Of a DNA stretch of 64,000 nucleotides, positions 45,243 to 54,861 are shown piece after piece. Source of the DNA: an uncultured Roseovarius sp. (GTDB taxonomy: Bacteria; Pseudomonadota; Alphaproteobacteria; Rhodobacterales; Rhodobacteraceae); contig CANMOU010000005.1 in the NCBI GenBank assembly GCA_947499555.1, positions 80,924 to 144,923 on the forward strand, read 5' to 3'. A program made the translations under genes and the position numbers. How positions within the stretch are numbered: position 1 is the first letter of the stretch; every line of letters begins with the position of its first letter. The notes beneath the pieces were generated by a model. That model ran no database searches and was not told the origin of the DNA. It saw nothing but the letters and a program-made list of their open reading frames with translations.

Positions 45243-46747
45243 CCCGGTTCACCACTGACGTGCTTGAAGGTACATGCCTGCCGATATTTCTCGGCGGGAA
45301 ATACGTGGCCTCCAAGGGGCCGGAGATCGACAGCTTTGACCCTAAGACGGGCCAGCCATGGTGCAAGATCCCCGACTGCACGCCTGACGAGGTTGATGCC
45401 GCCGTGAACGCGGCATCAGAGGCGATGCGTGATGCCGCATGGTGCGATCTGACGCAAAGCCAGCGCGGGCTGATGATGCTCAAACTGGCCGATATCGTGG
45501 ATCGCGAGGCCGCGCGGCTGGCGGCGCTGGAAGTGCGCGAAAACGGCAAGTTGCTGCGCGAGATGGAAGCGCTTGCCAACGCGCTGCCCGTCGCATTGCG
45601 CTATTTCGCGGGCATGGCCGACAAGATCGAGGGCACGACGATCCCGGTCAACAAGCCGGATGTGCTGAATTTCACGATCCGTGAGCCGTTGGGTGTAGTG
45701 GCAGTGATCGTGCCGTGGAATTCGCCGCTTTTCATGATGATGCGAGCGCTGGCGCCCTGTCTGGCCTGCGGCAATGCAGTGGTGGTCAAGCCGTCTGAAC
45801 ATGCTGCGACAGGCGTCATCGCCTTTGCCGAACTGGTTGTCGAGGCCGGGTTCCCACCGGGTGTGTTCAATGTGGTCACCGGCCTTGGGCACAGCGTCGG
45901 AGATGCGCTGATCCGGCATCCGGGTGTCGACAAGGTAGACTTCACTGGGGGGCCCGCGACGGGGCGTCTGATCGCCAAAGGGGCGGCCGAGAACCTCACG
46001 CCGACCGCGTTGGAGCTGGGTGGCAAATCGCCCAATGTGGTGTGCAATGACGCCAATCTGGATGCGGCCGTCACGGGCGTGATCTCTGGCATTTTTGCCG
46101 CCGCCGGGCAGACCTGCGTGGCCGGGTCGCGGTGTTTCGTGCAGTCGGATGTCTATGACCAGGTTGTCGAGATGATCGTCGAACGAACCCGCGATATCGC
46201 CATTGGCGACCCGTGTGATGACGCGGTGCAACTCGGGCCACTTTCGCTCTGGTCGCAGGTCGAAAAGGTCGCCGAGTTCGTCCAAAGCGCCACCTCCCAG
46301 GGCGCGCGGCTAGTCCATGGCGGCGGGCGGCCCGAGGGGCTGGGAGATGGCTGGTTTGTCGAACCGACCGTGTTTGCCGATGTTACCAACGATATGCGCA
46401 TCGCCCGAGAAGAGATTTTCGGCCCGGTTCTGGGCATTCTCAAATTCGAAAATGACGATGACCTGATCGAACAGGCCAATGACAGCGACTTTGCCCTGGC
46501 CTCGGGTATCTGGACCCGCGACATTAACCGCGCCCTGCGGTTCATGCGCCGAATTCACGCCGGGATGGTCTGGATCAACACCTATCGCAGCCCCTCGATC
46601 ATGTCGCCCTCGGGGGGGTTCAAGCACTCAGGCTACGGCAAGCATAACGGCTTTCCGGCCATCGAAGAATTCAGCCGTATCAAAACCGTGGTGATCGACC
46701 ATTCCGGCATTTCGCAGGACCCGTTTGTCATGCGCGTCACAAAATAG
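45239..46747 (+). CDS. Aldehyde dehydrogenase
   Basis: 502 residues from the ATG at 45239 (ATGA overlap, AGGAAA upstream). Intact active site: IVPWNSPLF, FTGGPATG, LELGGKSPNVV and GQTCVAGSRC with the catalytic cysteine. Between a flavin reductase and a luciferase-like monooxygenase, it most likely oxidises the (semi)aldehyde formed by ring opening or dealkylation. The broad ALDH sequence does not define the substrate. Confidence 0.9.
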   Translation: MTRFTTDVLEGTCLPIFLGGKYVASKGPEIDSFDPKTGQPWCKIPDCTPDEVDAAVNAASEAMRDAAWCDLTQSQRGLMMLKLADIVDREAARLAALEVRENGKLLREMEALANALPVALRYFAGMADKIEGTTIPVNKPDVLNFTIREPLGVVAVIVPWNSPLFMMMRALAPCLACGNAVVVKPSEHAATGVIAFAELVVEAGFPPGVFNVVTGLGHSVGDALIRHPGVDKVDFTGGPATGRLIAKGAAENLTPTALELGGKSPNVVCNDANLDAAVTGVISGIFAAAGQTCVAGSRCFVQSDVYDQVVEMIVERTRDIAIGDPCDDAVQLGPLSLWSQVEKVAEFVQSATSQGARLVHGGGRPEGLGDGWFVEPTVFADVTNDMRIAREEIFGPVLGILKFENDDDLIEQANDSDFALASGIWTRDINRALRFMRRIHAGMVWINTYRSPSIMSPSGGFKHSGYGKHNGFPAIEEFSRIKTVVIDHSGISQDPFVMRVTK

Positions 46748-46756
46748 GAGCATAGG

Positions 46757-47806
46757 ATGAAATTTTCCGTCGTTGTGAACATGGCGCGATTCGACGCCTC
46801 AAAATCCATGGCCGACGTGGCCACCGAGGCACTTGATCTGGTCAAGCTGGCCGATCAGGCGGGGTTCGATATCATCTGGACCGCCGAGCATCACACCATC
46901 GAGCTGACGATTTCGCCCAACCCCTTTCAGCTTTTGGCGCATTGGGGCAATCACACCAAACATGCGCGTCTGGGCACGGCCGTGGTGGCGGCACCCTATT
47001 GGAATCCGATCCGTCTGGCCGGTGAGGCGGCCTTGTGTGACGTGCTGACCGACGGGCGGCTTGAGCTGGGTCTGGGGCGCGGGGCGTATCAGTACGAATT
47101 CGACCGCATGGCAGGCGGCATGCCGCAGGGCGAAGGTGGTAAATACCTGCGCGAAATCATTCCGGCGGTGCAGCGGCTCTGGGAAGGGGACTATGCCCAT
47201 GACGGTGAGCTGTGGCAGTTCCCGTCAGTGGCCTGCGTGCCCAAACCCATCCAGAAAGCACCGCCCATGTGGGTGGCCGCGCGGGATGAGAACACGTTTG
47301 AGTTTGCGCTCAAGAACAATTGCAACGTGATGTCCACCGCCCTGCGCCGTGACTTTGCCGAGGTCGAGGTTCTGGAAGACAAGTTCCGCTCCGCCCTGAG
47401 CGCCGCCGACAATCCAACCGGGCTGAGCCATGCCACCATGCGGGTCTGCTGTGTCTATGACGATCCATCGGGTCTGGACCCTGCGGTGGAAGCCGTCATC
47501 AACTTTGGGCGCAATTTCGAGAACCTGTTCAAGAATATCGGCACCGTTACGGAGGGTTTCCCCGAGCCGGTTGACTTCGCCAAGGTCGCCTCGCGCGATG
47601 AATACAAGCCTGAGAACCTTGCGCAGAACCTTTGCTTTGGCACGCCCGATCAGGTGATCGCCAAGATCGAAGATTACCGGCGCATCGGCATCAATCACAT
47701 GATCCTGGGCCCCACATTCGGCCTGCCCCATGCCATGGCCACACGCACGATCGAATTGCTGGGAGACAGAGTCATTCCGCATTTTCAGGCCCAGAAGGCC
47801 GCGTGA
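46757..47806 (+). CDS. LLM-class (luciferase-like) flavin-dependent monooxygenase
   Basis: 349 residues, bacterial luciferase-like barrel: MKFSVVVNMARFD, IIWTAEHHTIELTISPNPFQLL, RLGTAVVAAPYWNPIRLAGEAALCDVLTDGRLELGLGRGAYQYEF. These enzymes use reduced flavin from a separate reductase to oxygenate small molecules; RutA (pyrimidine ring) and the trigonelline oxygenase are known relatives in concept. The flavin reductase gene two positions upstream makes a two-component system. TAGGAG and ATAGG precede the ATG. Confidence 0.88.
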   Translation: MKFSVVVNMARFDASKSMADVATEALDLVKLADQAGFDIIWTAEHHTIELTISPNPFQLLAHWGNHTKHARLGTAVVAAPYWNPIRLAGEAALCDVLTDGRLELGLGRGAYQYEFDRMAGGMPQGEGGKYLREIIPAVQRLWEGDYAHDGELWQFPSVACVPKPIQKAPPMWVAARDENTFEFALKNNCNVMSTALRRDFAEVEVLEDKFRSALSAADNPTGLSHATMRVCCVYDDPSGLDPAVEAVINFGRNFENLFKNIGTVTEGFPEPVDFAKVASRDEYKPENLAQNLCFGTPDQVIAKIEDYRRIGINHMILGPTFGLPHAMATRTIELLGDRVIPHFQAQKAA

Positions 47807-47853
47807 CGCCACAACGGCGCATACAAACGACGACAACCAAAGGGAGACGAACC

Positions 47854-48930
47854 ATGACCAAGCATACCAAACCAACCGGTCTCAACCGCCGGACGATCCT
47901 GAAAACATCGCTCTATGCGACTGCTTCATTTGCAGCACTGGGGGCCGGTACGCGCAGCGCATCCGCAGCGATAGATCTGTCGGGCAAACAGATGGTCTTT
48001 GCCAGTTGGGGCGGCAGCTATCAGGCAGCGCAGGAAACGGCCTATTGCAACCCCTTCATGGAAGCGACCGGCGCAACGGTCATTCAGGACGGGCCGATGA
48101 ATGGCTCCAAACTGCGCACGATGGTCGAAGCCGGCGAGCCGATCTGGGACGTGGTCGATGTGACCGATACGTTCCTGTTTGCTAATGAGGACCTGTTTGA
48201 GGATCTGGATTATAACGTGGTCGATGCCAGCCCGCTGGATCAGACCTATGTGCACCCCAAAGGCATCGGCTGTATCATCTGGTCCTACAACATTGCGTTC
48301 AACACCGATGTCGTGGGCGAAAACACCCCGCAAAGCTGGGCCGATGTGTTCGATGTCGAGAAGTTCCCGGGCAAACGCGCCCTGCGTGACCGGGCCTATC
48401 CGATGATGGAGATTGCCCTGATGGCCGATGGTGTGGCACCCGAGGATCTCTATCCCCTCGATTTGGACCGCGCCTTTGCCAAGCTTGATACGATCAAGGA
48501 CCATGTGATCTGGTACACGTCCAATTCCGCCGCCCAACAGCTCTTTGTGGATGGCGAGGTTGGTGTGGGCCTGTTGCTCAATGGCCGTGTCTTTGATGTG
48601 AACAAAAAGGGCGCGCCGGTTGATCTGACGTGGAACCAGAACATCCGGTCCATCGACTATCTGGTGATCCCCAAGGGCGCGCCGAATACAGAAGTGGCGC
48701 AACACTTTATGAACGCGACGGTGGATGCCGACAATCAGGCGCTGATGGCCAACACGATCGCCTATGCGCCGTGCAACCCCGCCGCCTTCGACATGATCGA
48801 AGAGGACGTTCTGCCTTGGCTCGCCACAACGCAAGAGAATGCCGACAAGGGCCTCCTGATCGACCCGGCGTACTGGCGCGACAACCTCGCCGAGGCCACC
48901 GAGCGTTGGACGGAGTGGAAGCTGACCTGA
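47854..48930 (+). CDS. Spermidine/putrescine-type ABC transporter substrate-binding protein (Tat-exported)
   Basis: 358 residues from the ATG at 47854, preceded by AAAGGGAGA. Tat-like signal NRRTILKTSLYATASFAALGAG. The mature protein is a PotD/PotF-type binding protein (QMVFASWGGSYQAAQE, PQSWADVFDVEKFPGKRALRD, APCNPAAFDMI). It captures a cationic or small nitrogenous solute in the periplasm for the two permeases and ATPase encoded next, presumably the substrate of the flavin-dependent pathway. Confidence 0.9.
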   Translation: MTKHTKPTGLNRRTILKTSLYATASFAALGAGTRSASAAIDLSGKQMVFASWGGSYQAAQETAYCNPFMEATGATVIQDGPMNGSKLRTMVEAGEPIWDVVDVTDTFLFANEDLFEDLDYNVVDASPLDQTYVHPKGIGCIIWSYNIAFNTDVVGENTPQSWADVFDVEKFPGKRALRDRAYPMMEIALMADGVAPEDLYPLDLDRAFAKLDTIKDHVIWYTSNSAAQQLFVDGEVGVGLLLNGRVFDVNKKGAPVDLTWNQNIRSIDYLVIPKGAPNTEVAQHFMNATVDADNQALMANTIAYAPCNPAAFDMIEEDVLPWLATTQENADKGLLIDPAYWRDNLAEATERWTEWKLT

Positions 48931-48966
48931 GCACGCTGCACCCTTAACACGCGGAGACATTGCGCG

Positions 48967-49791
48967 ATGATTGCGAAATTGCGATCCATTTGGCTGGTGC
49001 TGCCAGCCGTGCTGCTGATCGGGATATGTTTTATCTATCCTGTGGCATGGCTCTTGCAGCGCAGTGTCTCCGAACCCGTGTGGGGGCTTCAGAACTACGC
49101 TGAAATCTTCACCAAAAGCATTTATCTGGGCGTTCTGTGGAACACTGTTACCATTGCGGGCGTCACGACGCTGCTTTGTGCACTCTTTGGGTTCCCGGTG
49201 GCCTATTCGATGGTGCATTCGCGGCCATGGCTCCGCAAATTGCTGATTTTCGTGGTGCTGATCCCGTTCTGGACCTCAATTCTGGTGCGCAGCTTTGCGT
49301 GGCTGGTGATCTTGCAGGGTGGCGGGATCATCAATGATTTTCTGACCGGCGTGGGTCTGATCGCCGAACCGCTTGAGCTGGTCTATAACCGGCTTGGCGT
49401 GTTGCTGGGCATGGTGCAGGTGTTGCTGCCCTTCATGGTCTTTCCGCTCTATTCGGTGATGGCGCGAATTGATGGCTCATATGTCAAAGCGGCCACGAAC
49501 CTTGGCGCGAACCCGATCCGGGCGTTTTTCCGTATCTACCTGCCGCTCTGCCTGCCGGGGCTGCTCACGGGGGCAATGCTCGTGTTCATCATCTCGCTTG
49601 GATATTTCATCACGCCCGCGCTCCTGGGTGGTCGTGGCGATATAATGATTGCACAGCTGATCTTTGAGCGGATTGACGAGTTTGGCGACTGGGCCCTTGC
49701 ATCTGCGTTGGCGATTGTCCTGCTGGTAGGCACGGCGCTCTTGTTTGGCTTTGTCAGCCTTCTGCTCAAGCTTCGCGGGAAGGGGGTGTGA
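48967..49791 (+). CDS. ABC transporter permease (PotB/PotH-like)
   Basis: 274 residues, six predicted membrane helices. The EAA-type loop for ATPase contact is seen as DGSYVKAATNLGANPIRAFFRIYLPLCLPG. Inner-membrane half of the importer. Its stop shares one base with the next permease start (TGATG). Confidence 0.9.
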   Translation: MIAKLRSIWLVLPAVLLIGICFIYPVAWLLQRSVSEPVWGLQNYAEIFTKSIYLGVLWNTVTIAGVTTLLCALFGFPVAYSMVHSRPWLRKLLIFVVLIPFWTSILVRSFAWLVILQGGGIINDFLTGVGLIAEPLELVYNRLGVLLGMVQVLLPFMVFPLYSVMARIDGSYVKAATNLGANPIRAFFRIYLPLCLPGLLTGAMLVFIISLGYFITPALLGGRGDIMIAQLIFERIDEFGDWALASALAIVLLVGTALLFGFVSLLLKLRGKGV

Positions 49792-50594
49792 TGTTTTATT
49801 CAGCACGGTTCTGGGGCGGTTTGCGCGGGGTCATCAACCTGCTGCTGGCGGTCTATATGCTGGCCCCTCTGGTGGTGATCCTGATCATCTCGTTCAGCTC
49901 GGCGCTGTTCCTGTCCTTCCCGCCCCCCGGCTTTTCGCTGCAATATTATGAGAAGATGTTCAGCAATCCGACCTGGACGCGCACGCTTTGGACATCCGTG
50001 AAGATCATGGTGCCGTCAGCGGTCATCGCGACGGTTCTGGGCACAGCCGCGGCGCTGGCGCTGAGCCGGATGGAAAGCCGCTGGGCCGTCCTCATTCGCG
50101 GGCTTCTGATGGCGCCGCTGATCATTCCGGTGATCATCACGGCGGCGGCGATCTTTGGAGTGTTCCGCATCTGGGGGCTCTATGGCACGCTGCCGGGTCT
50201 GATCCTTGCGCACGTGATCCTGACCCTGCCTTACGTGATGTCCACGGTCAGCGCCAACCTGGCTGTGTTTGACAAACGGCTCGAGGATGCCGCCGCCAAT
50301 TGCGGCGCCCCACCCTTTACGGCGTTTCGCAGGGTCACCTTGCCGTTGATCTCGCCCGCTGTGCTGTCGGGGATGCTTTTTGCGATGGTCATATCGTTTG
50401 ACGAACTTATCGTGTCTCTCTTTCTGTCGACGCCGACCATCCGGCCCGTCACCGTTCAGATGTGGTCCAACATTCGCGGCGACACGGATCCGACTATTGC
50501 CGCGATTGCCACGGTCCTGTTCCTCTTTTCCCTCTTTGCGCTGTTGATCGACGGGCTTGCCCGCCGCAAATCCGGCCGCGCGCCCGGCCTCTAA
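49791..50594 (+). CDS. ABC transporter permease (PotC/PotI-like)
   Basis: 267 residues from the ATG at 49791 (an in-frame GTG lies one codon before). Six membrane helices; EAA loop KRLEDAAANCGAPPFTAFRRVTLPLISPA. Second transmembrane subunit of the importer, followed 11 bases later by the ATPase gene. Confidence 0.9.
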   Translation: MFYSARFWGGLRGVINLLLAVYMLAPLVVILIISFSSALFLSFPPPGFSLQYYEKMFSNPTWTRTLWTSVKIMVPSAVIATVLGTAAALALSRMESRWAVLIRGLLMAPLIIPVIITAAAIFGVFRIWGLYGTLPGLILAHVILTLPYVMSTVSANLAVFDKRLEDAAANCGAPPFTAFRRVTLPLISPAVLSGMLFAMVISFDELIVSLFLSTPTIRPVTVQMWSNIRGDTDPTIAAIATVLFLFSLFALLIDGLARRKSGRAPGL

Positions 50595-50605
50595 GGAAAC
50601 CCGCC

Positions 50606-51679
50606 ATGTCAGACCCCATTCTGAAGCTCGTTGATATCGGCAAGGCCTACGGCCCCGTAGATGCCGCCAAGGACATCAACCTGCATGTCGCGGAAGGCGA
50701 GTTTGTGACCTTCCTTGGGCCGTCCGGTTCGGGCAAGACAACGACCCTGATGATGGTCGCGGGCTTCACGCAACCCACCGAAGGCGGGATTGAATTGAAG
50801 GGCAAACCGCTGGATCCGATCCCGGTCTGGAAACGCGACATCGGCATGGTCTTTCAGCACTATGCGCTCTTTCCGCATATGAGCGTGGCCCAGAATGTCG
50901 CTTTCCCGCTGGAGATGCGCGGCGTGCCCAAGCCCGAGCGCCGCAAACGTGTGGAGGAGGCGATGGAATTGGTGGGCCTTGCCGGGTTCGGCACGCGTCT
51001 ACCCAAGGAGCTGTCGGGGGGGCAACAACAACGTGTGGCGCTGGCCCGTGCGATGGTGTTCAAGCCTCAGCTCTTGCTAATGGACGAACCCCTGGGTGCG
51101 CTCGACAAGAAGCTGCGCGAGCACATGCAGCTGGAGATCATGCACCTGCACAAGAACATGGGTACCACGGTGCTCTATGTAACCCACGATCAGGAAGAGG
51201 CCTTGGTCATGTCCGACCGGATCGCCGTGTTCCAGAATGGCCGGATCGAACAGATCGGCAGCCCTCGCGCGCTTTATGAGGCACCTGAAACCAAGTTCGT
51301 CGCCGATTTCATTGGCGAGACGAACTTTATCGCAGGTCAGGTTGAGAGTGCGAATGGGGGCACTGCCCGTGTGCGCGGCATGGTCGGGCAATTGGCGCGG
51401 GATCTGAGGGATGGCACCGCGGCGGTGCTAGCCGTTCGCCCCGAGCGTTTGCATGTTCAGGCAGGTGACAGCCCGGGCGATGACAACATGCTGAGCGGCA
51501 CCGTCAAGGAGCTGATCTACCTCGGACAATCACGCAAGGCAATCATCACGCTGGAAGACGGCACCGAGGTTGTGGCGCTCGAACAGGCGGCGCAGGCCGA
51601 GGCAACGGCCCTTGAACCCGGAGCCGCTGCGACCCTCAGCTTCCGCTCCGAGGATGCACGGATTTTGGCGGATGTTTGA
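50606..51679 (+). CDS. ABC transporter ATP-binding protein (PotA-like)
   Basis: 357 residues from the ATG at 50606, with TAAGGAAA upstream. Walker A GPSGSGKT at 38-45, signature LSGGQQQRVALARAM, Walker B LLLMDEPLGALD, switch histidine in YVTHDQEEAL, and a C-terminal TOBE domain (AVRPERLHV). It energises uptake by the two permeases. Its 3' end overlaps the hydrolase gene by eight bases. Confidence 0.93.
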   Translation: MSDPILKLVDIGKAYGPVDAAKDINLHVAEGEFVTFLGPSGSGKTTTLMMVAGFTQPTEGGIELKGKPLDPIPVWKRDIGMVFQHYALFPHMSVAQNVAFPLEMRGVPKPERRKRVEEAMELVGLAGFGTRLPKELSGGQQQRVALARAMVFKPQLLLMDEPLGALDKKLREHMQLEIMHLHKNMGTTVLYVTHDQEEALVMSDRIAVFQNGRIEQIGSPRALYEAPETKFVADFIGETNFIAGQVESANGGTARVRGMVGQLARDLRDGTAAVLAVRPERLHVQAGDSPGDDNMLSGTVKELIYLGQSRKAIITLEDGTEVVALEQAAQAEATALEPGAAATLSFRSEDARILADV

Positions 51680-52460
51680 ACGTCAGGCGGGCGTTGGGCT
51701 TAACTTCAGGGACGATGGCAGCGGGCCTCCCGTCCTTTTGATCCACGGGGTCGGGTCCGATCTGGAAAGCTGGGATGGGGTGATCGACGCACTGGGTCGC
51801 TCCCGTCGCTACATCCGGTTTGATCTGCGCGGGCATGGCGGGTCACGCCGCACGCCCGGGCCCTACAGCCTTGACGGTTTTGCGAGTGACGCGCTGGCGC
51901 TTCTGGATCATCTCGGGGTGCAACAGGTCTCGGTTGTCGGCTTTTCGCTAGGGGGGTTGATTGCGCAGGCCATTGCCCTGACCGCGCCCGGGCGGGTCAG
52001 CCATTTGGGCCTCGTGTCCACCGTGGGCGGACGCACCGCCGAGGAGCAGGCCCGCGTCGAGGCCCGCGCCGAGACACTGGCACAGGAGGGCGCGCTGACG
52101 CATCTGGCCAATGCGGTGGATCGCTGGTTCACGCCCGAATTTGTCGCCACCCACCCCGAGGTGCTCGAAGCGCGGCGTGAGAAATCTATGCAGAACGATC
52201 CCGACTGCTATGTCGCGGCCTACCGTGTGCTGGCGGGCAACGATCTGGGCGATCAACTGGACCGTATCCGGGTGCCGACACTGATCATGACCGGTGAAAA
52301 GGACATTGGCTCCAGCCCGCGGATGGCCCGTTTCATGCGCGACCAGATTGACGGGTCAACACTCCACATCCTGCCCGAACTCAAACACTCGGTCCTGCTT
52401 GAGGCCCCCGATCAGGTGGCCGACATTCTGGACCCATTCTTACCCAAGGACATGCCATGA
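51672..52460 (+). CDS. Alpha/beta hydrolase (PcaD-like)
   Basis: 262 residues from the ATG at 51672. HGVGSD oxyanion loop, nucleophile Ser92 in GFSLGG, acid near TGEKDIGSSP and histidine in LPELKHSVLLEAP. Resembles 3-oxoadipate enol-lactonase-like hydrolases. In this operon it could open a lactone or hydrolyse an amide or formamide made by the monooxygenase. Overlaps both neighbours, so it is tightly coupled. Confidence 0.87.
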   Translation: MFERQAGVGLNFRDDGSGPPVLLIHGVGSDLESWDGVIDALGRSRRYIRFDLRGHGGSRRTPGPYSLDGFASDALALLDHLGVQQVSVVGFSLGGLIAQAIALTAPGRVSHLGLVSTVGGRTAEEQARVEARAETLAQEGALTHLANAVDRWFTPEFVATHPEVLEARREKSMQNDPDCYVAAYRVLAGNDLGDQLDRIRVPTLIMTGEKDIGSSPRMARFMRDQIDGSTLHILPELKHSVLLEAPDQVADILDPFLPKDMP

Positions 52461-53053
52461 CACCCCAAGTTCGCAAATACGTTCACTTTGCCGAAGACAC
52501 GCTGATCGAAGGCACCAAACCTGCCGATCCGCCGCTGCGCATGGCGGGTGTCGCCGCCGTGCTGACCAACCCCTGGGCTGGGCGGTTCGTCGAGGACCTG
52601 CGCCCCGAAATCCACGCCTTTGCACCCATCCTGGGCCGCGAGATGGTCGAGCGCGTAGGTCCTTTGGTGGGCGGATTTGACACGGTCGAAGCCTTTGGCA
52701 AAACGGCCATCGTCGGCGTGAATGGCGAGATCGAGCACGGCTCTGCGCTGATCCACACGCTGCGGTTCGGGAACTTTCTTCGGGATGCGGTGAACAGTTC
52801 GGAATTCATCCCTTTCACCAACAAGCGCGGTGGACCGGGAAATTCCATCACCATACCGTTGAGGCACACAACCAAGGCCGCCGCGAGGTCTCATTTCATG
52901 ACCCTCGAATTCAGCATCCCGGACGCTCCTGCACCAGATGAGATTCTCATTGCCATAGGCGTGGCAACAGGAGGAAGACCACACCACCGTATCGGTGACA
53001 GGTTTCAGGATATGGAGGAGCTGCAACATGACCAGACGGTCAAGCCAGGCTAG
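52457..53053 (+). CDS. Amino acid synthesis family protein (DUF1185)
   Basis: 198 residues, ATGA overlap with the hydrolase gene. Family marks: RKYVHFAEDTLIEGT, PLRMAGVAAVLTNPWAGRFVEDL, FGKTAIVGVNGEIEHGSALIHTLRFGN, and VATGGRPHHRIGDRFQDM. The family name dates from an old genetic link; the biochemical role is not established to my knowledge. Its steady place at the end of catabolic operons suggests a ring-hydrolysis or isomerisation step. Last gene of the operon. Confidence 0.83.
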   Translation: MTPQVRKYVHFAEDTLIEGTKPADPPLRMAGVAAVLTNPWAGRFVEDLRPEIHAFAPILGREMVERVGPLVGGFDTVEAFGKTAIVGVNGEIEHGSALIHTLRFGNFLRDAVNSSEFIPFTNKRGGPGNSITIPLRHTTKAAARSHFMTLEFSIPDAPAPDEILIAIGVATGGRPHHRIGDRFQDMEELQHDQTVKPG

Positions 53054-53376
53054 GTGTTGGCCAATGATCTGTCCCTTGTTTCAAATCTTGCCTTTTGGGG
53101 CAACTGCGGGAGGTTGGACCCGAGGAATAGTATATCCTCTACCCCCTTCCACACCCGGACACAGGTGCAGTGCTGACGCCGAGAGCGCAGTATCAATTTG
53201 AGCGGTAGTTGACAGAAGTGACTGATATGCGAGGGCATCAGACGGCTTTGCGCCCAAAGTGCGTCATGCAGAATTCAAAACCATTGTCTGAATTGGAGCA
53301 GCTAAACCGGCGCCCATTTTACCAATTGGTGGAGCAACGCGCTTGAAGGGGGCAGGCAACCGCCTAAAAAGGACAG
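53054..53376. other. 323-base intergenic region before MocR-type gene
   Basis: No gene seen. A short dyad, GAGGA and TCCTC at 53122-53139, may be a weak terminator for the upstream operon. At the right end, AGGACAG (53370-53376) directly precedes the mocR-type ATG and a partial copy, GGGGCAG, lies 21 bases before it; these echo the repeats upstream of the aminotransferase gene and suggest autoregulation. Confidence 0.4.
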
Positions 53377-54846
53377 ATGAAAGTAGGCCATCGTTTCTCT
53401 CTGCCTGAGCATTCTCCGCTGCCGCTGAGGGCGCAGATCTGTGAAATAATCGGCTCGGCAATTTCGGCTGGTTCGATTGGGTCAGGGCGACCATTGCCAT
53501 CCTGCCGCGACCTATCCCGCCAATTGGGTGTATCCCGAAACACCGTTTTCACGTCATATGAAAAACTGATTGAGATGGGGATGATCATCTCCAAAGACCG
53601 CAGTGGGTATTTTGTGAGCCCGGATTTCGTAAGCAGTTTGGTCGAAGGCAGAATTCACCCAACCCAAGAGAAATTGGCTGTGGACCATCGCCTGCCGCCA
53701 GTTGGCAAACGTCCTTCTGAACTGCGAAAGATCGAACATCCGTTTGACTGGGATAAGTTTCCCTATCCGTTCGTTTATAACCAGATTGACCCAAACAAGT
53801 TCCCGATTCAAAGCTGGCGAGAGTGCATGCGTTTGGCCCTCAACAAGCAGCGCCTGCCCGTTTGGAGTGGAGATTCTGACGGCGCAGATAGCACGGCGCT
53901 TATCGAACAGCTTCGCAAACGTTTGCTTAGTTACCGCGGACTTCGGGTAAGCGCCAACGAAATACTGATCACCGCAGGAGCGCAAAATGCGCTCTTTATC
54001 GTCGGGCTTCTGTTTCGTGACTCATGCGGCACCATTGGGGTTGAAGACCCGGGTTATCCGGAAGCAAGAAATGCGTTTGAACTTTCCGGTAATCGGATTG
54101 CGGCGGTCAATGTCGACGCCGATGGGCTGGACCCCGATACAATCCCGGTGGAATGTGGAGTGATCTACACGACCCCAAGCCACCAGTTTCCGACCGGGGT
54201 GACAATGCCATTGGAGCGTCGCAAGCGATTGCTGGGCGTTGCACAAGCACGCCAAATGGTCGTCGTCGAGGACGACTATGAGGCGGAGATGAACTATGTC
54301 CGCGATACGCTGCCTCCAATCCGGGCATTGGATGCTACTGGATCAGTTATCTATGTTGGTAGCCTGTCAAAAACCGTTTCCCCCGGGCTGCGGTTAGGCT
54401 TCATGGTCGCGCATCCGGATATCATCCGCGAAGCAAAAGCTCTTCGTCGTGCGATGCTTCGGCATCCACCAACGATTCTACAGGATGCGATGGCCCATTT
54501 CATTGGGCTTGGTTATTACGATACCAATCTGCGCAGCCTTCACCGCCGATACCAATCCCGATGGCAGGCGATGAAAAATGCTATGTCGCGATACATGCCG
54601 TCGGTTCAACTCACGCGCGCTGATGGCGGGACTTGTTTCTGGGCAGATACAGGGTCGGCCTTTGATAGCGCAGTACTTGAAGCAAGGCTGAATGCCAGGG
54701 GCGTGCTCTACGATGACGGTCCAGTGTTTTACATGGATCCCGAGATGGGCCATGGAAAGCTGCGCCTTGGCTTTGCGTCGATGCCCCTTAAATCCATTGA
54801 ACAAGGCATCCGAACAGTCGGTGAAGAGCTTTGCAAGCAGGGTTGA
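53377..54846 (+). CDS. MocR/GabR-type GntR-family regulator with aminotransferase-like domain
   Basis: 489 residues. N-terminal GntR winged helix (SPLPLRAQICEIIGSAISAGSIGSGRPLPSCRDLSRQLGVSRNTVFTSYEKL, about 13-70) joined by a linker to a fold-type I aminotransferase-like domain with PLP lysine Lys332 in GSLSKTVSPG. Such regulators use PLP and an amine to sense GABA, taurine, pyridoxal or related compounds. The aminotransferase gene directly downstream is the likely target. AAAAGGACAG serves as its ribosome-binding region and may also be an operator half. Confidence 0.9.
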   Translation: MKVGHRFSLPEHSPLPLRAQICEIIGSAISAGSIGSGRPLPSCRDLSRQLGVSRNTVFTSYEKLIEMGMIISKDRSGYFVSPDFVSSLVEGRIHPTQEKLAVDHRLPPVGKRPSELRKIEHPFDWDKFPYPFVYNQIDPNKFPIQSWRECMRLALNKQRLPVWSGDSDGADSTALIEQLRKRLLSYRGLRVSANEILITAGAQNALFIVGLLFRDSCGTIGVEDPGYPEARNAFELSGNRIAAVNVDADGLDPDTIPVECGVIYTTPSHQFPTGVTMPLERRKRLLGVAQARQMVVVEDDYEAEMNYVRDTLPPIRALDATGSVIYVGSLSKTVSPGLRLGFMVAHPDIIREAKALRRAMLRHPPTILQDAMAHFIGLGYYDTNLRSLHRRYQSRWQAMKNAMSRYMPSVQLTRADGGTCFWADTGSAFDSAVLEARLNARGVLYDDGPVFYMDPEMGHGKLRLGFASMPLKSIEQGIRTVGEELCKQG

Positions 54847-54861
54847 TCTCCGGCTATTCCA

